Made by a program: the position numbers and the translations under genes. Shown one piece after another: positions 43,226 through 52,845 of a DNA stretch of 64,000 nucleotides. The stretch's first letter is position 1. Every line of letters begins with the position of its first letter. The notes below the pieces were generated by a model. The model ran no database searches. It was given only the letters and a program-made list of their open reading frames with translations, and was not told where the DNA came from. Origin of the DNA: an uncultured Draconibacterium sp. Lineage in GTDB: Bacteria; Bacteroidota; Bacteroidia; Bacteroidales; Prolixibacteraceae. The stretch spans positions 1,736,001 to 1,800,000 of the forward strand of contig NZ_OY781981.1 of NCBI RefSeq assembly GCF_963677565.1, written 5' to 3'.

Positions 43226-44947
43226 ATGTTTAATAAGAACTGGCAAAAACTGATTATTGGCATTGCCTTCGCAATTTTGCTTGCGGCCTGCAACTCTGAA
43301 TCAGGATCTAAAGCGATGCTTATCTCCGGAAGGGGAATTGTTGCCGAAAATGGTATGGTAACTTCGGCTCATCCTTTAGCCTCTGAAGTTGGGGCGCAAA
43401 TTCTGGCAGAGGGTGGAAATGCCTACGATGCAGCTATAGCGGTGCATTTTGCACTGGCAGTAGTTTATCCGGGTGCCGGGAATATCGGCGGCGGTGGTTT
43501 TGCGGTTTATCGAAAAGCAGATGGAGAATACGGCAGTCTCGATTTTCGGGAAAAAGCACCAAAGTCGGCAACCGAAACGATGTACCAGGATGACAAGGGT
43601 GATGTAATTCCACGGCTCTCCTCATTTGGCTCATTAGCAGTTGGAGTACCGGGATCGGTTGACGGGATGATGCAGCTGTACGAAAAATTGGGTTCCCTGC
43701 CTTTCAAAAAGCTGGTTCAGCCGGCTATCGATCTGGCAGAAAATGGTTTCCCTTTAACAGAAAAAGAGGCTCGAAAATATAACCGTAGTCAGGAATCTAT
43801 TTTGCTGGCCAACGACAGTACAACATATTATTACAACGGTGGAAAATGGAAAACCGGTGATATGGTTGTTCTTCCGGAGTTGGCTGAAGCATTAAAATTA
43901 ATTCGTGATAACGGTCGAGATGGATTTTACACCGGAGAAACTGCAAAGAATTTAGTTGAGGAAATGGCCAAAACGGGCGGAATTATTTCGCAGGAAGACC
44001 TGGACGATTATCATTCGGTTTGGAGAACGCCTGTGGAAGGAACATTCCGTGATTATAAAGTAATCTCAATGCCGCCACCATCAAGCGGAGGAGTGGCTTT
44101 GCTTCAGTTGTTAAAAGGAAGTGAGGCGTATAATTTCGGAGAATTCGGACACAATTCTGCAAAAAGCATTCATCTAATGACCGAACTGGAAAGGCGGGTT
44201 TATGCCGACAGAGCAACGTACCTTGGCGATCCGGATTTTTATGATGTTCCGGTTAAAATGTCGCTAGATAGAAATTATTTGAAAGGCCGGTTTGCAGATA
44301 TTCGTATGGACGCCAAAACAGATTCTCATGATATTAAGGAAGGTGAGGTTGAAGTGATCGAAAGCACCGAGACAACACATTTTTCAATCGTCGACAAAGA
44401 TCATAATGCCATTGCTATAACAACTACGCTGAACGGAATTTTTGGTTCGAAGGTGTACGTTGAAAAATCGGGATTCTTTTTAAACAACGAAATGGACGAT
44501 TTTAGCGCAAAAACCGGTGTCCCCAATCAGTTCGGACTGGTAGGCGGCGAGGCAAATGCAATTGCTCCCGAAAAAAGAATGCTCAGTTCAATGACTCCTA
44601 CTATTTTGGAAAAAGACGGAGAACTGTTTATGGTTGTTGGAACTCCGGGAGGATCTACGATCATAACTTCTGTGTATCAAGCCGTAATGAATGTAACCGA
44701 ATTTGGGATGGATATTCAGGAGGCTATAAATGCGAAAAAAACACACCATCAGTGGTTGCCCGACTTGATTTTATATGAAAACAAGGGGCTTGATTCAACA
44801 GTGATACAGCAGTTGGAGCAACTTGGGCACACCATGCAGGAACGGGGCACACTTGGGCAATTGAATGCCGTAACTGTACTTTCCGATGGTAGTTTGCAGG
44901 GAGGATCTGATCCTCGCGCCGATAATACTGCTGTTGGCGTAAATTAG
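43226..44947 (+). CDS. ggt: Gamma-glutamyltranspeptidase lipoprotein
   Basis: Ggt hydrolyses or transfers gamma-glutamyl groups from glutathione and similar peptides. The 573-residue Ntn hydrolase has the autocleavage and nucleophile Thr383 in ETTHFS, the oxyanion motif MPPPSSGGVALLQL and the late block MVVGTPGGSTIITS. The N-terminus has a lipobox (LLAAC), so it is anchored at the envelope, probably in the periplasm. The GTG at 43199 is an alternative start, but MFNKNW at 43226 gives a better signal. It follows SusD and begins the catabolic half of the locus. Confidence 0.94.
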   Translation: MFNKNWQKLIIGIAFAILLAACNSESGSKAMLISGRGIVAENGMVTSAHPLASEVGAQILAEGGNAYDAAIAVHFALAVVYPGAGNIGGGGFAVYRKADGEYGSLDFREKAPKSATETMYQDDKGDVIPRLSSFGSLAVGVPGSVDGMMQLYEKLGSLPFKKLVQPAIDLAENGFPLTEKEARKYNRSQESILLANDSTTYYYNGGKWKTGDMVVLPELAEALKLIRDNGRDGFYTGETAKNLVEEMAKTGGIISQEDLDDYHSVWRTPVEGTFRDYKVISMPPPSSGGVALLQLLKGSEAYNFGEFGHNSAKSIHLMTELERRVYADRATYLGDPDFYDVPVKMSLDRNYLKGRFADIRMDAKTDSHDIKEGEVEVIESTETTHFSIVDKDHNAIAITTTLNGIFGSKVYVEKSGFFLNNEMDDFSAKTGVPNQFGLVGGEANAIAPEKRMLSSMTPTILEKDGELFMVVGTPGGSTIITSVYQAVMNVTEFGMDIQEAINAKKTHHQWLPDLILYENKGLDSTVIQQLEQLGHTMQERGTLGQLNAVTVLSDGSLQGGSDPRADNTAVGVN

Positions 44948-45004
44948 AACGGAATTAATTACAATAAAATGAAGATGTTACTCTTCGATAAAATATTAAA
45001 TCGC

Positions 45005-46240
45005 ATGAAAAAACTAATACTATTTACAATTTTAGGCTTGTCCCTTCTTTTTGGAGGTAGCGCAATTGCCTGTACTTCATTTATTATTTCCGGTAAATAT
45101 ACCGTTGATGGTAAACCGATATTGTTTAAAAACCGCGACACCGGAACAATGGACAACGCACTACATCTTTTCACTGATGGGAAATACAAATACATGGGTC
45201 TTGTTGATGCCGTTGAAAAACGATGGAATAAATCTGTTTGGGGCGGATACAACGAAAAAGGCTTTGCTATCATTAACACTGCTGCATATACCAACAATGT
45301 TGGCGACACTACAAAGTTAAAAGGTCAGGATGGTGTGGTAATGAAAAAGGCGCTGATGGTTTGTGCATCTGTTGAAGACTTTCAGCATTTTCTCGACACC
45401 TTGTCTTGCCCAATGGGTGTGAATTCAAATTATGGTGTTATCGATGCTTACGGTGGTGCCGCATATTTCGAGACTGGAAATTACAAATACATAAAAGTTG
45501 ATGTTAACGATCCGGTAGTAGCACCGCGCGGAATTGTGGTTCGTACCAACCATTCGATGAGCGGAGATTTGAGTGTTGGTTTTGGATATAACCGGTACGA
45601 TAATGCCATTCGGATACTGAATAACGCCTGGGTTGAAAATAAACTTAGCGCCGAATATTTGTTACAGGCTATTCCTCGTAGTTTATATCACCCACGTACA
45701 AAAACCGATTTAACTGTTAATATTCCTGCGAAAAAAGATGTGGCTGATTTTCGTTTTTTCATCGATTATATTCCTCGTGTTTCTACAGCTTCGTCGTTTA
45801 TGTTTGTTGGAGCAAAGGATGAGGAGCATGTTGACAATATGATGATGTGGACCATTCTTGGATTCCCGTTAACTTCAGTTGCAATTCCGGCGTGGTTATC
45901 GTCTGACGAATTACCAAAAGCAGCAGAACTGAACATGGACGATTACAGAGCGCCGGTTTGTAACGCAGCCCTGGATTTTAAAGCCGAATGTTTCCCGATT
46001 ACCATTGATAAAGGAACAAACTACATTAATCTTTCTGCAGTTTTAAATAAAGAAGGAACAGGTTATTGGCAGCTGCTTAAACCAATTGAAAATGAAATCT
46101 TTGATAAAACGGAGGAATTGATATCGAAACTGGATGAGAAATACTCTAAAAAGGAAATTATCGAATTCAATGCATGGGTCGACAGTTATCTGGATGCTTC
46201 GTACAAAGCACAATTTAACGTTGATTTGCTGAGCGAATAA
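45005..46240 (+). CDS. Secreted Ntn amidohydrolase (C45/choloylglycine-hydrolase-like)
   Basis: The 411-residue protein has a signal peptide whose predicted cleavage point (GSAIA-C) leaves Cys23 as the first residue. Cys23 is also the expected N-terminal nucleophile (CTSFIISG), followed by KNRD (42-45), a motif of the linear-amide C-N hydrolases and isopenicillin-N acyltransferase relatives. The Asn/Arg sites GVNSNYGVIDAYGG and VVRTNHS also fit. Signal peptidase may thus activate the enzyme directly. It lies between ggt and the cysteine desulfidase, so it may cleave a second amide bond of the imported compound. An earlier ATG at 44969 is possible. Confidence 0.85.
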   Translation: MKKLILFTILGLSLLFGGSAIACTSFIISGKYTVDGKPILFKNRDTGTMDNALHLFTDGKYKYMGLVDAVEKRWNKSVWGGYNEKGFAIINTAAYTNNVGDTTKLKGQDGVVMKKALMVCASVEDFQHFLDTLSCPMGVNSNYGVIDAYGGAAYFETGNYKYIKVDVNDPVVAPRGIVVRTNHSMSGDLSVGFGYNRYDNAIRILNNAWVENKLSAEYLLQAIPRSLYHPRTKTDLTVNIPAKKDVADFRFFIDYIPRVSTASSFMFVGAKDEEHVDNMMMWTILGFPLTSVAIPAWLSSDELPKAAELNMDDYRAPVCNAALDFKAECFPITIDKGTNYINLSAVLNKEGTGYWQLLKPIENEIFDKTEELISKLDEKYSKKEIIEFNAWVDSYLDASYKAQFNVDLLSE

Positions 46241-46313
46241 TGTAACCGATCTTAATTGTTAACCCCACATTTTTTAAAGTTTTTTTACAAGCTGATATAA
46301 AGTTATTTCTCTT

Positions 46314-47597
46314 ATGAAGAAGGAAGAGACAGAAGTTATTCTTCAGCTCATGAAGCGGGAAGTGGTACCGGCTATTGGATGTACTGAACCCGTTGCTGTA
46401 GCATTGGCGGTATCAAAGGCGCGGGAAGTTTTGGGCGAAAAAGTTGTTCGAACCGAGTTGTATTTGAGCAGTAACATTCTCAAAAATTCAATGGGAGTTG
46501 GGATTCCCGGTACAGGAATGATCGGGCTTCCCATTGCTATTGCTTTAGGCATCGTGATTGGCCGATCGGAATACGGACTGGAGGTGTTGAAGGATCTTGA
46601 CGACGATAAACTGGAAGAAGCCAAACAAGTAGTTGAAGAGAAGCAAATAGTTGTGCACCTGAAGGAAAATGCACCTGATAAACTGTATATCGAAGCCTGT
46701 TGTTTTGGCAACAAAGCGCATTCAAAAGCAATAATCTGTGGAACGCACACAAATATTGCTTATGTGGAGTCGAACGATGTAGTGATACTTGATAAACTAT
46801 CGGGCAATAAAATAACAAAAGAGGATACCGATCAGGTGGATCTCAATTTTAATAAAATTTACGAATTTGCTACAGAAACACCGCTGGAAGAGTTGGAGTT
46901 TTTGCAGCAGGCTGCCGTTCTGAATAAATTGGCAGCTGATGAATCTGCTAACGGAACATTTGGTCACTCTGTGGCTCGCGTAATTCAGAGTAGTTCGTAT
47001 CAGAATATTATGGGCGACAGTGTTTATAATAAGCTTGTTGCAGTTACTGCTGCCGCTTGCGATGTTCGGATGGCCGGGGCAATGATTCCGGTGATGAGCA
47101 ATTCCGGAAGTGGAAACCAGGGAATTACGGCAACCTTGCCCGTGGTTGTTTTTGCCGAAGAAATGAAAAAAACAAAAGAACAGATGATTCGTGCACTGGC
47201 GTTGAGTCACCTGATGGTAATATACATCAAGCGTGGATTGGGTCGCCTGTCAGGATTGTGTGGCGTAACAGTTGCCGGAATTGGGGCATCGTGTGGAATT
47301 ACCTACTTAATGGGAGGCAATCGCGATCAGGTAGCTTACTCGGTAAAAAATATGATCGGAAATATTGCCGGGGTAATTTGCGACGGAGCAAAACCAAGTT
47401 GTGCGCTTAAAGTTTCGAATGCTGCATCGTCAGCCACCTTTTCGGCAATGATGGCTATGGACAATAAAGTGGTTTCGTCGCTGGAAGGAATTGCCGACAA
47501 CGATGTGGACAAAACCATTCGGAACCTTACAGATATTGGATCGGAAGGAATGAGCCAAACCGATAAGATGGTACTTGATATTATGACTAAGAAATAA
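46314..47597 (+). CDS. cyuA: L-cysteine desulfidase family protein (CyuA/UPF0597)
   Basis: The 427-residue protein matches the UPF0597 family that includes CyuA (YhaM), an iron-sulfur enzyme that breaks L-cysteine into pyruvate, ammonia and hydrogen sulfide. The motif AIGCTEP at the N-terminus (Cys23) and GAKPSCALKV near the C-terminus are its signature, and further Cys in SGLCGVTVAGIGASCG could complete the cluster ligands. It is cytoplasmic. It lies 16 bp before the permease gene, so uptake and cleavage of cysteine are directly linked here. Confidence 0.88.
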   Translation: MKKEETEVILQLMKREVVPAIGCTEPVAVALAVSKAREVLGEKVVRTELYLSSNILKNSMGVGIPGTGMIGLPIAIALGIVIGRSEYGLEVLKDLDDDKLEEAKQVVEEKQIVVHLKENAPDKLYIEACCFGNKAHSKAIICGTHTNIAYVESNDVVILDKLSGNKITKEDTDQVDLNFNKIYEFATETPLEELEFLQQAAVLNKLAADESANGTFGHSVARVIQSSSYQNIMGDSVYNKLVAVTAAACDVRMAGAMIPVMSNSGSGNQGITATLPVVVFAEEMKKTKEQMIRALALSHLMVIYIKRGLGRLSGLCGVTVAGIGASCGITYLMGGNRDQVAYSVKNMIGNIAGVICDGAKPSCALKVSNAASSATFSAMMAMDNKVVSSLEGIADNDVDKTIRNLTDIGSEGMSQTDKMVLDIMTKK

Positions 47598-47613
47598 AAC
47601 AGGATATTTCATT

Positions 47614-48954
47614 ATGGCAAAACAAGGAGATTCTACAAAACAGTTAAAAAAGACATTGGGTTTTTGGGATTTGATGAGTACAGCAATTGGTCAGATTATT
47701 GGTGCAGGTATAATGACCTTGTTAGGAGCGGCAATTGCATTAACCGGTCGTTCGGTTCCAATTGCATTTATCATTTCGGCAGTTTTGGTTGTAGGATTCT
47801 CTATTCCCAAAATTTTAATTTGCGGGGCAGTATGCGTACGCGGTGGCGAATATACCATGATTGCCATGTTAGCCGGCAAGCGTATGGCTGGCATTTATAC
47901 AGTTGTTAATGCACTAAGCAACCTGTCTCTGGCCATGTTTTCGCTTTCGTTTGCCAGTTACTTTATTTCATTATTTCATTTTGGTGACGAGAAAATAATA
48001 GCGTTAATTCTAAATACTGTGTTTTTTATTGTCAACATTATTGGTGTGGATGTAATGGCAAAATTCCAAAATATTATCGTAATTCTTTTATGTGTAGCAC
48101 TAGGTGTATTTGCTGCTTTTGGTGTTAGTCATATCCAACCCGACTATCTTACATCGGGATTCATGACTAATGGTATTGGTGGATTATTTCAGGCAGGTGG
48201 GTTACTTACATTTGCCGTTGGTGGTGGTACTGTTATTGCGAACCTATCAGCCGAAGCAAAAAATCCAATCCGGGATATTCCTCTTGTAATGATTGTCTCA
48301 ACACTTGCAGTAGCCTTGGTATATGGTGCAATTGGTGTCGTAGCTGCCGGTGTTCTTCCTGTTGAACAGGTTGCCGGAATAAATCTGGCTACAGTAGCAG
48401 AGAATATTTTGTCTCGTCCATTGTATGTATTCTTTATAGTTTGTGGTGCAATGTTTGCGCTAATTTCTACCTTAAATGCACAGTTTGCATGGGCAACAAA
48501 ACCAATTTTACAAGGTTGCGACGATGGATGGTTACCACAAAAACTTGCTTATTTACATCCAAAATATAAAACTCCGGTTGTTTTACTGGCCATTTTATAC
48601 GTACTGGCAGTTGTTTGTATTATTTCAGGTTTATCAATAAGTATATTGGGTAACCTTTGTTTAATTCTGACAACTTTCGCAGTAGCAATTATTTGTGCTT
48701 TTATCTGGAAATTACCACAGATTAGCCCGGCCGGATGGGAAAAATCAAAATTTAAAAGCAGTAAACCGATGTTGACATTTATTCTGATTTTTTCTACAGC
48801 TTGTGCTGTATTTAATATTTGGTTAAATGTGATGCAGCTTTCTACGACATTAATTATTGGAAATGTTGTATTGCTGATAATCGCTGTAATTTTCGCAGAA
48901 ATGCGTTTGAAGCATGTTGATCTTAGCCCAAGCTACGAAGAGATTGTAGATTAA
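47614..48954 (+). CDS. APC family amino acid permease
   Basis: The 446-residue membrane protein has about twelve hydrophobic segments. The first holds GQIIGAGIMTLLG, the consensus substrate-binding loop of the APC superfamily, and the sixth region FAVGGGTVIANLSAEAKNPIRDIP is also typical. The gene sits between the cysteine desulfidase (16 bp) and the C-S lyase (23 bp) genes, which makes a cysteine, cystine or S-substituted cysteine substrate likely. Transport itself is inferred from family and position. Confidence 0.85.
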   Translation: MAKQGDSTKQLKKTLGFWDLMSTAIGQIIGAGIMTLLGAAIALTGRSVPIAFIISAVLVVGFSIPKILICGAVCVRGGEYTMIAMLAGKRMAGIYTVVNALSNLSLAMFSLSFASYFISLFHFGDEKIIALILNTVFFIVNIIGVDVMAKFQNIIVILLCVALGVFAAFGVSHIQPDYLTSGFMTNGIGGLFQAGGLLTFAVGGGTVIANLSAEAKNPIRDIPLVMIVSTLAVALVYGAIGVVAAGVLPVEQVAGINLATVAENILSRPLYVFFIVCGAMFALISTLNAQFAWATKPILQGCDDGWLPQKLAYLHPKYKTPVVLLAILYVLAVVCIISGLSISILGNLCLILTTFAVAIICAFIWKLPQISPAGWEKSKFKSSKPMLTFILIFSTACAVFNIWLNVMQLSTTLIIGNVVLLIIAVIFAEMRLKHVDLSPSYEEIVD

Positions 48955-48977
48955 TTCAATATAAATAAGAGATAAAA

Positions 48978-50180
48978 ATGAAATATGATTTTGAGACCCT
49001 GATATCAAGAAAAAATACGGGTTCAGGTAAGTGGGACGGAATGTATAAGGAAAATCCTGATGTTCCGGATGGAGTTGTTCCGTTTTCGGTAGCAGATATG
49101 GAATTTAAAAATCCGCCACAGGTGGCCGAGGGAATTTCAGAACATTTAAAGAACTCAATTTTAGGTTACACATTCGCAACAGATGCCTATTATAACGCGG
49201 TAATCGGATGGATGAAACGTCGTCATCAATGGGATATTAAAAAGGATTGGATTGTTGAGTACCCCGGCGTTGTTCCCGCATTATTTCACCTGGTAAAATT
49301 ATTTACAGAACCGGATGAAGGTGTTATTTTATTCACTCCGGTTTATTATCCCTTCTATAATGCTGTTCGAAATGGTGGAAGAACGCTGGTTGAAACACAG
49401 CTAAAATTAACCGAAGATCGTTATGAAATCGATTTTGAGGATTTTGAAGAAAAAGCAAAGAATTCAAAGAACACTCTTTGTATACTAAGCAATCCCCATA
49501 ATCCGGTAGGTCGTGTATGGACAGAAGACGAACTGGCTCGTATCGGTAAAATTTGTCTCGACAATAATGTGTTGGTAATTTCTGATGAGATTCATCAGGA
49601 TTTGATAATGCCCGGATATAAACACAAGGTTTATGCAACAATATCAGAGGAAATGGCACAAAATTGTGTTGTTTGTACTGCACCAAGTAAAACATTCAAT
49701 CTGGCAGGATTAATGACTTCGAACTTAATTATACCTAATCCTGAACTAAAAGAGAAGGTATATGAATATCGCGAAAGTCAGGCCGTTTATTTCTGCAATA
49801 TAGCCGGTTACAAAGGTTGCGAAATTGCCTACAATGATTGTGAGGACTGGCTGGAAGAACTTTTAACGGTATTGGAAGATAACCGTAAACTATTGGAGAC
49901 TTTTATAACTGAAAAGTTTCCACAAATAAAAGTTATTCCATTGGAAGGCACTTATCTTCAATGGTTGGATTGCCGTGGTTTAGGACTTCATTATAAAGAG
50001 TTAAATAAATTCATGACAGAGGAAGCTTTTCTGTTTACTGATGAAGGATATATTTTCGGAGAGCCGGGAGAAGGTTTTGAACGTATCAATCTGGCTTGTC
50101 CAACCTGGGTTCTTCAGGAGGCACTTGACCGTATGGAGAAAGCGTGGAAAAAAAGAGTGGAAGTGCTGCAGTTGACCTGA
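48978..50180 (+). CDS. MalY/PatB-type cystathionine beta-lyase (C-S lyase)
   Basis: The 400-residue fold-type I PLP enzyme belongs to the MalY/PatB branch. It opens DFETLISRKNTGSGKWDGM and has VPFSVADMEF, the block SNPHNPVGRVWT and the PLP lysine 238 in APSKTFNLAGL. These enzymes cleave C-S bonds of cystathionine or S-alkyl-cysteines to pyruvate, ammonia and a thiol. It closes the operon that begins with ggt and could handle cysteine S-conjugates left after Ggt action. A terminator lies 110 bp downstream. Confidence 0.92.
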   Translation: MKYDFETLISRKNTGSGKWDGMYKENPDVPDGVVPFSVADMEFKNPPQVAEGISEHLKNSILGYTFATDAYYNAVIGWMKRRHQWDIKKDWIVEYPGVVPALFHLVKLFTEPDEGVILFTPVYYPFYNAVRNGGRTLVETQLKLTEDRYEIDFEDFEEKAKNSKNTLCILSNPHNPVGRVWTEDELARIGKICLDNNVLVISDEIHQDLIMPGYKHKVYATISEEMAQNCVVCTAPSKTFNLAGLMTSNLIIPNPELKEKVYEYRESQAVYFCNIAGYKGCEIAYNDCEDWLEELLTVLEDNRKLLETFITEKFPQIKVIPLEGTYLQWLDCRGLGLHYKELNKFMTEEAFLFTDEGYIFGEPGEGFERINLACPTWVLQEALDRMEKAWKKRVEVLQLT

Positions 50181-50290
50181 CAGTAAGTTAAACTATACAA
50201 ACATTAACTAGCTGGTGTTTTCGACAGTTTTGCTCGATATTATGGCCAGAAAATTGCAGAGTGTTACTAAAAAAATGGTGAGAATAAATA

Positions 50291-50320
50291 AAAACTGCCT
50301 CCTGCCGCGGGCAGTTTTTT
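50291..50320 (+). terminator. Intrinsic terminator of the thiol locus
   Basis: AACTGCC pairs with GGCAGTT across a GC-rich loop and is followed by TTTTTT. It is the first clear terminator after the C-S lyase. The rest of the gap up to 50429 shows nothing. Confidence 0.7.
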
Positions 50321-50429
50321 GATGAGTAAGATGTTTTAGACATGTGGAATTCTATGGTATACTCTGGCTCATTTTTTTTCAAGCAGTTTTTAGTGAATAG
50401 AATGGATGAAAAGAAGAGAAAAAATCTGT

Positions 50430-52613
50430 TCAGATTTCCAGATTTGTAATTTCTTCAGATACCTGGTAGTTGTATTCCGGATATTCATACATCGCCATTC
50501 GCGGCTCGGTATGACCAATGGTATAACCATAAACCCCGGCGTAATCTTCCGGATTTTCGCCCATTTCTTCCAATTGCTCCAGGTATTCGTCGAGCGATTT
50601 TGATTCAATCACGATAACCTTTCCCATTTTGTGAATAATTGGACTGTGGGCGCGAGTAGGATCGTGGTCGAATTCCAGAATTCGCCGGCCATAGCGTGTA
50701 ATGCCAATTGTTCTGAATGTCATACTTTTTCCCACTCCCGGAAGATTCAGAATACTACGATCGGTAGATAAAAACGGCAATTCAGTATCCTTATGAAGCG
50801 ATTTAATATTCTCCACAATCTTAACCGGATGCAGTAAAAGATGCTGGGCAAAATCCATGTCTTTCTTCGGTATGGTCCCAAATATCTTTTCTTCCATTCG
50901 TTCCTGCATTAGGCGTGAGTTCGGGGTAAAACTGTTTTTGTTTTCTTTAAATCCTTTTACTGTAAACGTATAATAAGAAAGCACGCCGATTTCATCCAGA
51001 ATATTACGAAGTTTTGCACTGTGTCCGCGCCTGGAAGCTGCCGTAGTAAAAACTTCCTGATTGGTAACTGCCCAACCCGATTCAAGCAATAAATGAACAG
51101 CTCTTTTTGATGCAGAAGTTATTTCCATAGGCGACTGAAAGTGTGTTTGAATAACAAACTGTTTAATGCCTGCCTTTTGGGCTTTCTTTTTAAATGCTGA
51201 AAGAACTTTGCACAGATCGGGAGTTATTCGTTGTGGCAAATAGGCCGGTAAACGAGTTCCGATTCTTATTCGCACAATCTCGGCATACTTTTCTGCTTCA
51301 GCACGCGATTTGTTATCTTCTATTTTTTCCAATGCCATGTTGTAAACAGCGTCAAGAATTTGTTTTAGGCTTTTATTGCTGCTCATTAAAGCATCGCCAC
51401 CGGTTATCAGAATATCACGAAGCTGGGCATCGTTTCTGAAATAATCGAGTAAGTCGGGGAGGCGTTCTTTCCAGGTCTTTTGTGGTTTTAACTTATCGAG
51501 ATCAAAATTGTAACGCCCACTCTGAAAATCATACATCCGTTGGCAACTGGCACATAAACCACCACAGGCACGGCCAACCGTATCAGGAATAAAAATGGCC
51601 ACTTCGGGGTAGCGCCGGTGAATATTGTGCGACGGTACAATCCAGCCCGCAGCATTTGGCTCGCCGGGTTTTACCTTGTCTTCCTTTTCCCAGGCAACAA
51701 TTTTCCCGAACTCTTCAACCAGTTGTTTGCTGTAAATTACGTACGAACGAATGGCCATGTCGGCACCCACAACATAATCGGGGATGTACGAATTTAACAA
51801 CGACAGGTAATAAGGATTTACAAAAAACGGAATGCCTTTTCTTCTTGCCTTTTTTAGTACTTTCATCGTCTCCTCAGTAAGTGTATAGTCGAGCATTTCG
51901 TTCAGCAACTCTGGTGAACGGATGGCAAACCTTAAATGGAAATTGCTATCCTTCCACCACTCGTTCATCAGCTTTTCTTTTTCGGCAAAACTTAACCCCG
52001 AATCGAAGGAGTATTTTTGGCTGGAAATATCTCCACTATCGATTTTTTCGATCAAAATTCGGATAATCCTCTTTTTATTTGCTCGTCTTAGCTCTGCTAC
52101 TAACGGATCAAGTCCCGAAGGATATCTTTTCATCCATTTTTCTACCTGACTTTTTGTTGGATGTGTTCTTGCTTGTGTATCATTTAGCTGTCGAAACAAT
52201 TGAAGCATGTCTTCAAAAAAAGCTGCTTCTGCACCGCTGGTTCCTTTATGCGTTGCCAGCCAAAGCATTTTAAACGGGTTTGTTTGTGCCAACTGGCCGC
52301 CAATATTTTGGTCGGGAAATTCCTTGCCGGCATTGTCGATATAATCCAGAATACGAATAGCTGCCAAATCCTGCCAACTAAGTTTTTCGGCCAGTTCTTC
52401 ATCTTTCGATGTCCCTAAATAATAACTCTCGGCAGCCGGATTTCGTTTTAAAATAGGCAAAACCCAATTGCGCAGCGCGTCATGAATTTCAACTACGTTG
52501 TTGGCATTTCGGATAATCTTTTCAAGAACCGGATTTTCGGTCAATAATTTCTGAAGAATTTTGCGTGCGCGTACGGAGATTCCAACCTTGTCCCAAAAAG
52601 CAATTGAATCCAT
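50430..52613 (-). CDS. KamA family radical SAM protein, long form
   Basis: The 727-residue protein is of the lysine 2,3-aminomutase family but far longer than the usual 400-470 residues. A 320-residue N-terminal helical region precedes the radical SAM core, which has CGGLCASC (Cys350, 354, 357), the SAM-binding block ITGGDALM (403-410), THFQSPMEIT (490-499) and a PLP-lysine candidate Lys629 in LPGVGKSM. The substrate-binding acidic residues of true lysine aminomutase are not obvious, so the amino acid or peptide substrate is uncertain. It stands alone on the minus strand. Confidence 0.85.
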   Translation of the reverse strand: MDSIAFWDKVGISVRARKILQKLLTENPVLEKIIRNANNVVEIHDALRNWVLPILKRNPAAESYYLGTSKDEELAEKLSWQDLAAIRILDYIDNAGKEFPDQNIGGQLAQTNPFKMLWLATHKGTSGAEAAFFEDMLQLFRQLNDTQARTHPTKSQVEKWMKRYPSGLDPLVAELRRANKKRIIRILIEKIDSGDISSQKYSFDSGLSFAEKEKLMNEWWKDSNFHLRFAIRSPELLNEMLDYTLTEETMKVLKKARRKGIPFFVNPYYLSLLNSYIPDYVVGADMAIRSYVIYSKQLVEEFGKIVAWEKEDKVKPGEPNAAGWIVPSHNIHRRYPEVAIFIPDTVGRACGGLCASCQRMYDFQSGRYNFDLDKLKPQKTWKERLPDLLDYFRNDAQLRDILITGGDALMSSNKSLKQILDAVYNMALEKIEDNKSRAEAEKYAEIVRIRIGTRLPAYLPQRITPDLCKVLSAFKKKAQKAGIKQFVIQTHFQSPMEITSASKRAVHLLLESGWAVTNQEVFTTAASRRGHSAKLRNILDEIGVLSYYTFTVKGFKENKNSFTPNSRLMQERMEEKIFGTIPKKDMDFAQHLLLHPVKIVENIKSLHKDTELPFLSTDRSILNLPGVGKSMTFRTIGITRYGRRILEFDHDPTRAHSPIIHKMGKVIVIESKSLDEYLEQLEEMGENPEDYAGVYGYTIGHTEPRMAMYEYPEYNYQVSEEITNLEI

Positions 52614-52772
52614 GGCGTAAATTTTTTTAGTAAAGCTGTCGGATCATTTAAGGTACGAAAAATTGGATTGAAATCAAAGAGAAGACGATTGTGGATACGA
52701 GTGCCCATGTGAAACTTTTACATTGAAAATCAAAATATTATACCGTTGTGAATGCAATTTGTCGAATTCGAT

Positions 52773-52780
52773 TATCTTTG
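52773..52780 (+). promoter_or_regulatory. -7 box of the era-der promoter
   Basis: TATCTTTG matches TAnnTTTG and lies 65 bp before the era start. The -33 element is not clear. Confidence 0.45.
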
Positions 52781-52845
52781 TGCCGATTTTTTAAAAAATA
52801 ACAGAGAATTCCCACCAGGGAAGGAACACCTAATAGCTTGAAATA

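Noticed and set aside
36209..50180. Reading the SusCD unit as a polysaccharide utilization locus
   Set aside because: No glycoside hydrolase, lyase or sulfatase is in the unit. The only GH (GH9 at 21522) is about 15 kb away and separated by housekeeping genes.
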